DNA from: Bordetella pertussis 18323 | GTDB lineage: Bacteria > Pseudomonadota > Gammaproteobacteria > Burkholderiales > Burkholderiaceae_B | Assembly: GCF_000306945.1 (NCBI RefSeq) | Contig: NC_018518.1 | Coordinates: 248,001-312,000 of the forward strand | Reading direction: 5' to 3' | Length of the DNA: 64,000 bases | Part shown: positions 62,876 through 64,000 of the stretch, in pieces | Layout of the letters: each line of letters begins with the position of its first letter | Position numbering within the stretch: position 1 is the first letter of the stretch | Translations under genes and position numbers: made by a program | Notes under the pieces: generated by a model | What the model saw: the letters and a program-made list of their open reading frames with translations, nothing else | What the model was told of the DNA's origin: nothing | Databases searched by the model: none

Positions 62876-63660
62876 ACGATATTCTTGCGAAAATCCTCGC
62901 CGTCAAGGCCGAGGAAGTGGCTACCGCACGGCAGATGCGCAGCGAGGCCGAATTGCTGCGCGAAGCCCAGGCGCGCCAGGATGTACGCGGCTTCGCCCAG
63001 GCCATCGAGGACAAGATCAGCCAGGGCAAGGCGGGCGTCATCGCGGAAATCAAGAAAGCCTCGCCTTCCAAGGGCGTGCTGCGCGAAAACTTCGACCCGG
63101 CCGAGATCGCGGCGTCCTATGCCATGCATGGCGCGGCCTGCCTGTCGGTGCTGACCGACGTGCAGTTCTTCCAGGGCTCGCACGACAACCTGCGCCGTGC
63201 GCGCGCGGCCTGCTCGCTGCCCGTGCTGCGCAAGGACTTCATCATCGATCCCTACCAGATCATTTCGGCGCGCGCCATGGGCGCGGACTGCGTCCTGCTC
63301 ATCGTCGCGACGCTGGCGCCGGCGCAGTTGCGCGACCTGGAAACCCTGGCCATCGACCTGGGCATGGACGTGCTGGTGGAAGTACACGACGCCAAGGAAC
63401 TGGACGCCGCGCTGGCGCTGCGCACCCCGCTCATCGGCATCAACAACCGCAACCTGCGCACCTTCGAGACCACGCTGCAGACGACGCTGGACCTGCTGCC
63501 GATGATTCCGGCCGGCAAGCGCGTGGTCACCGAAAGCGGCATCCTCAAGCCCGAGGATGTCAGGCTGATGCGCGAGCACGACGTACAGGCCTTCCTCGTC
63601 GGCGAGGCCTTCATGCGCGCCAACGACCCGGGCGTCGAACTGGCGCGGCTGGTGGCCTGA
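62872..63660 (+). CDS. trpC: Indole-3-glycerol phosphate synthase
   Basis: A 262-residue TIM-barrel enzyme: [19 protein letters not shown] (catalytic Lys), [37 protein letters not shown] and VTESGI. It closes the indole ring from the carboxyphenylamino deoxyribulose phosphate intermediate. It is the last gene of the trpEGDC cluster; trpF, trpB and trpA are not here, as is usual for beta-proteobacteria. Confidence 0.96.
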   Translation: MNDILAKILAVKAEEVATARQMRSEAELLREAQARQDVRGFAQAIEDKISQGKAGVIAEIKKASPSKGVLRENFDPAEIAASYAMHGAACLSVLTDVQFFQGSHDNLRRARAACSLPVLRKDFIIDPYQIISARAMGADCVLLIVATLAPAQLRDLETLAIDLGMDVLVEVHDAKELDAALALRTPLIGINNRNLRTFETTLQTTLDLLPMIPAGKRVVTESGILKPEDVRLMREHDVQAFLVGEAFMRANDPGVELARLVA

Positions 63661-63680
63661 GCCGCCGCGCCAACCCGGCC

Positions 63681-63839
63681 TCAGCGGCCGCTGCCGCGCG
63701 CCGGCGCCGGCGCGCCGCCCGCTTCTTCCTTGCGATGCCAGTGAAACGCGACGCGCCGGATGCGCGTGGCGCGAAACTGCACTTGCGAACGGCCGCCCGG
63801 CATGGGCGTGCCGCGCTGGGCGCTGCTGCTGTTTTTCAT
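63681..63839 (-). CDS. Possible small protein of 52 residues, overlapping the SDR fragment
   Basis: A short frame starting MKNSSSAQRGTPMPGGRSQV, basic in the middle and Ala/Pro/Gly-rich at the end. Its ATG overlaps the stop of the upstream SDR fragment as ATGA, which is what suggests a real coupled gene. No family is recognised. It converges with trpC, and the original promoter is gone because of IS481 copy 5. Confidence 0.35.
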   Translation of the reverse strand: MKNSSSAQRGTPMPGGRSQVQFRATRIRRVAFHWHRKEEAGGAPAPARGSGR

Positions 63840-63877
63840 TTGCCGCCTGAAACCTCGATGAACGACCCGGTCGTGTA
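63836..63877 (-). pseudogene. C-terminal remnant of a probable short-chain dehydrogenase
   Basis: The last 13 codons, YTTGSFIEVSGGK and TGA, match the typical C-terminus of SDR enzymes (TG-x-x-I-x-V-x-GG). The rest is replaced by IS481 copy 5, whose transposase frame happens to run straight into these codons. With so few residues, the family call is tentative. Confidence 0.4.
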
Positions 63878-64000
63878 GCTGTGAACTGTCAATAGGTTGT
63901 ATTCGTCCAGGTTGAGTCTGGAGATGGGTACAGCGCGCCCGATGCCTTGGTGGGGTCGATGCCAGTTGTAGTGGTGTAGCCAGGATTTCATGGCATCGGC
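63836..64000 (-). CDS. IS481 transposase, copy 5, C-terminal part with a 13-residue extension
   Basis: The visible codons match the last part of the transposase (KSWLHHYNWHRPHQGIGRAV to LLTVHS). Because the flank is CTAC instead of CTAG, translation continues as YTTGSFIEVSGGK through the SDR remnant to TGA at 63836. Confidence 0.85.
   Translation of the reverse strand, partial: ADAMKSWLHHYNWHRPHQGIGRAVPISRLNLDEYNLLTVHSYTTGSFIEVSGGK
63880..64000 (-). mobile_element. IS481, copy 5 (right end only, cut by the window edge)
   Basis: The first 121 bases match the right end of the other copies, in reverse orientation. The flank in element orientation is GCTACA, one base off NCTAGN, so the usual TAG stop for the transposase is missing here as well. 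The left end lies outside the window. Confidence 0.93.

Overview
The window reads as a chromosomal segment of Bordetella, and most specifically Bordetella pertussis. The support is: GC-rich coding DNA; five copies of an IS481 element (1043 bp each, four complete and one cut by the right edge); seven Bug/TctC-type periplasmic binding protein genes without tctAB partners; and a bteA type III effector gene whose product has 659 residues with the Ala502-Ala503 doublet that marks the B. pertussis allele. Many genes are broken by IS ends, slippage frameshifts or a nonsense codon, as expected of a host-restricted pathogen losing genes.

Layout. (1) 1-12.6 kb: the 3' end of nudC; a TetR regulator divergent from an operon of class III CoA-transferase, quinone oxidoreductase, Bug protein and enoyl-CoA hydratase; a 102-bp tandem repeat; then an NMT1/SsuA-like ABC importer (ATPase out of frame at a CCAGG repeat, two paralogous binding proteins, one permease) with two paralogous GntR/UTRA regulators and another Bug protein. 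(2) 12.6-29.1 kb: between IS481 copies 1 (+) and 2 (-) lies a catabolic locus with Bug proteins, an NDP-forming acyl-CoA ligase split by an amber codon, two crotonases, a thiol-dioxygenase-like cupin, a four-module rhodanese, a LysR regulator, a ThDP enzyme and a CoA-transferase; an organosulfur acid route is a reasonable hypothesis. (3) 29.1-40.9 kb: azoR remnant, LysR, btcA/bteA, a sensor kinase cut by a prophage, and the integrase-to-recombination end of that prophage, ending at IS481 copy 3. (4) 41.9-52.1 kb: a large Mo-bisMGD/flavin/2Fe-2S fusion oxidoreductase behind tandem palindromes, RidA/LysR, a MaoC/CoA-transferase/Bug operon with its LysR, and a second CoA-transferase against IS481 copy 4. 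(5) 53.2-63.7 kb: ordinary core genes (2-hydroxyacid dehydrogenase, dsbC, a UbiH-like hydroxylase, mltA, apaG, rpe, gph, trpEGDC), then IS481 copy 5.

The best-supported unusual signals are a trp leader peptide with an attenuator ahead of trpE, a pentanucleotide repeat that sets the reading frame of an ABC ATPase, the palindromes ahead of the molybdoenzyme fusion, several recurrent operator-like palindromes beside dedicated regulators, IS481 junctions showing that these copies have recombined, and a prophage protein whose N-terminus resembles the Acb2/Tad1 hairpin of anti-CBASS sponges. No rRNA, tRNA or CRISPR array was seen. All family assignments are by eye from motifs and memory; no database search was run.
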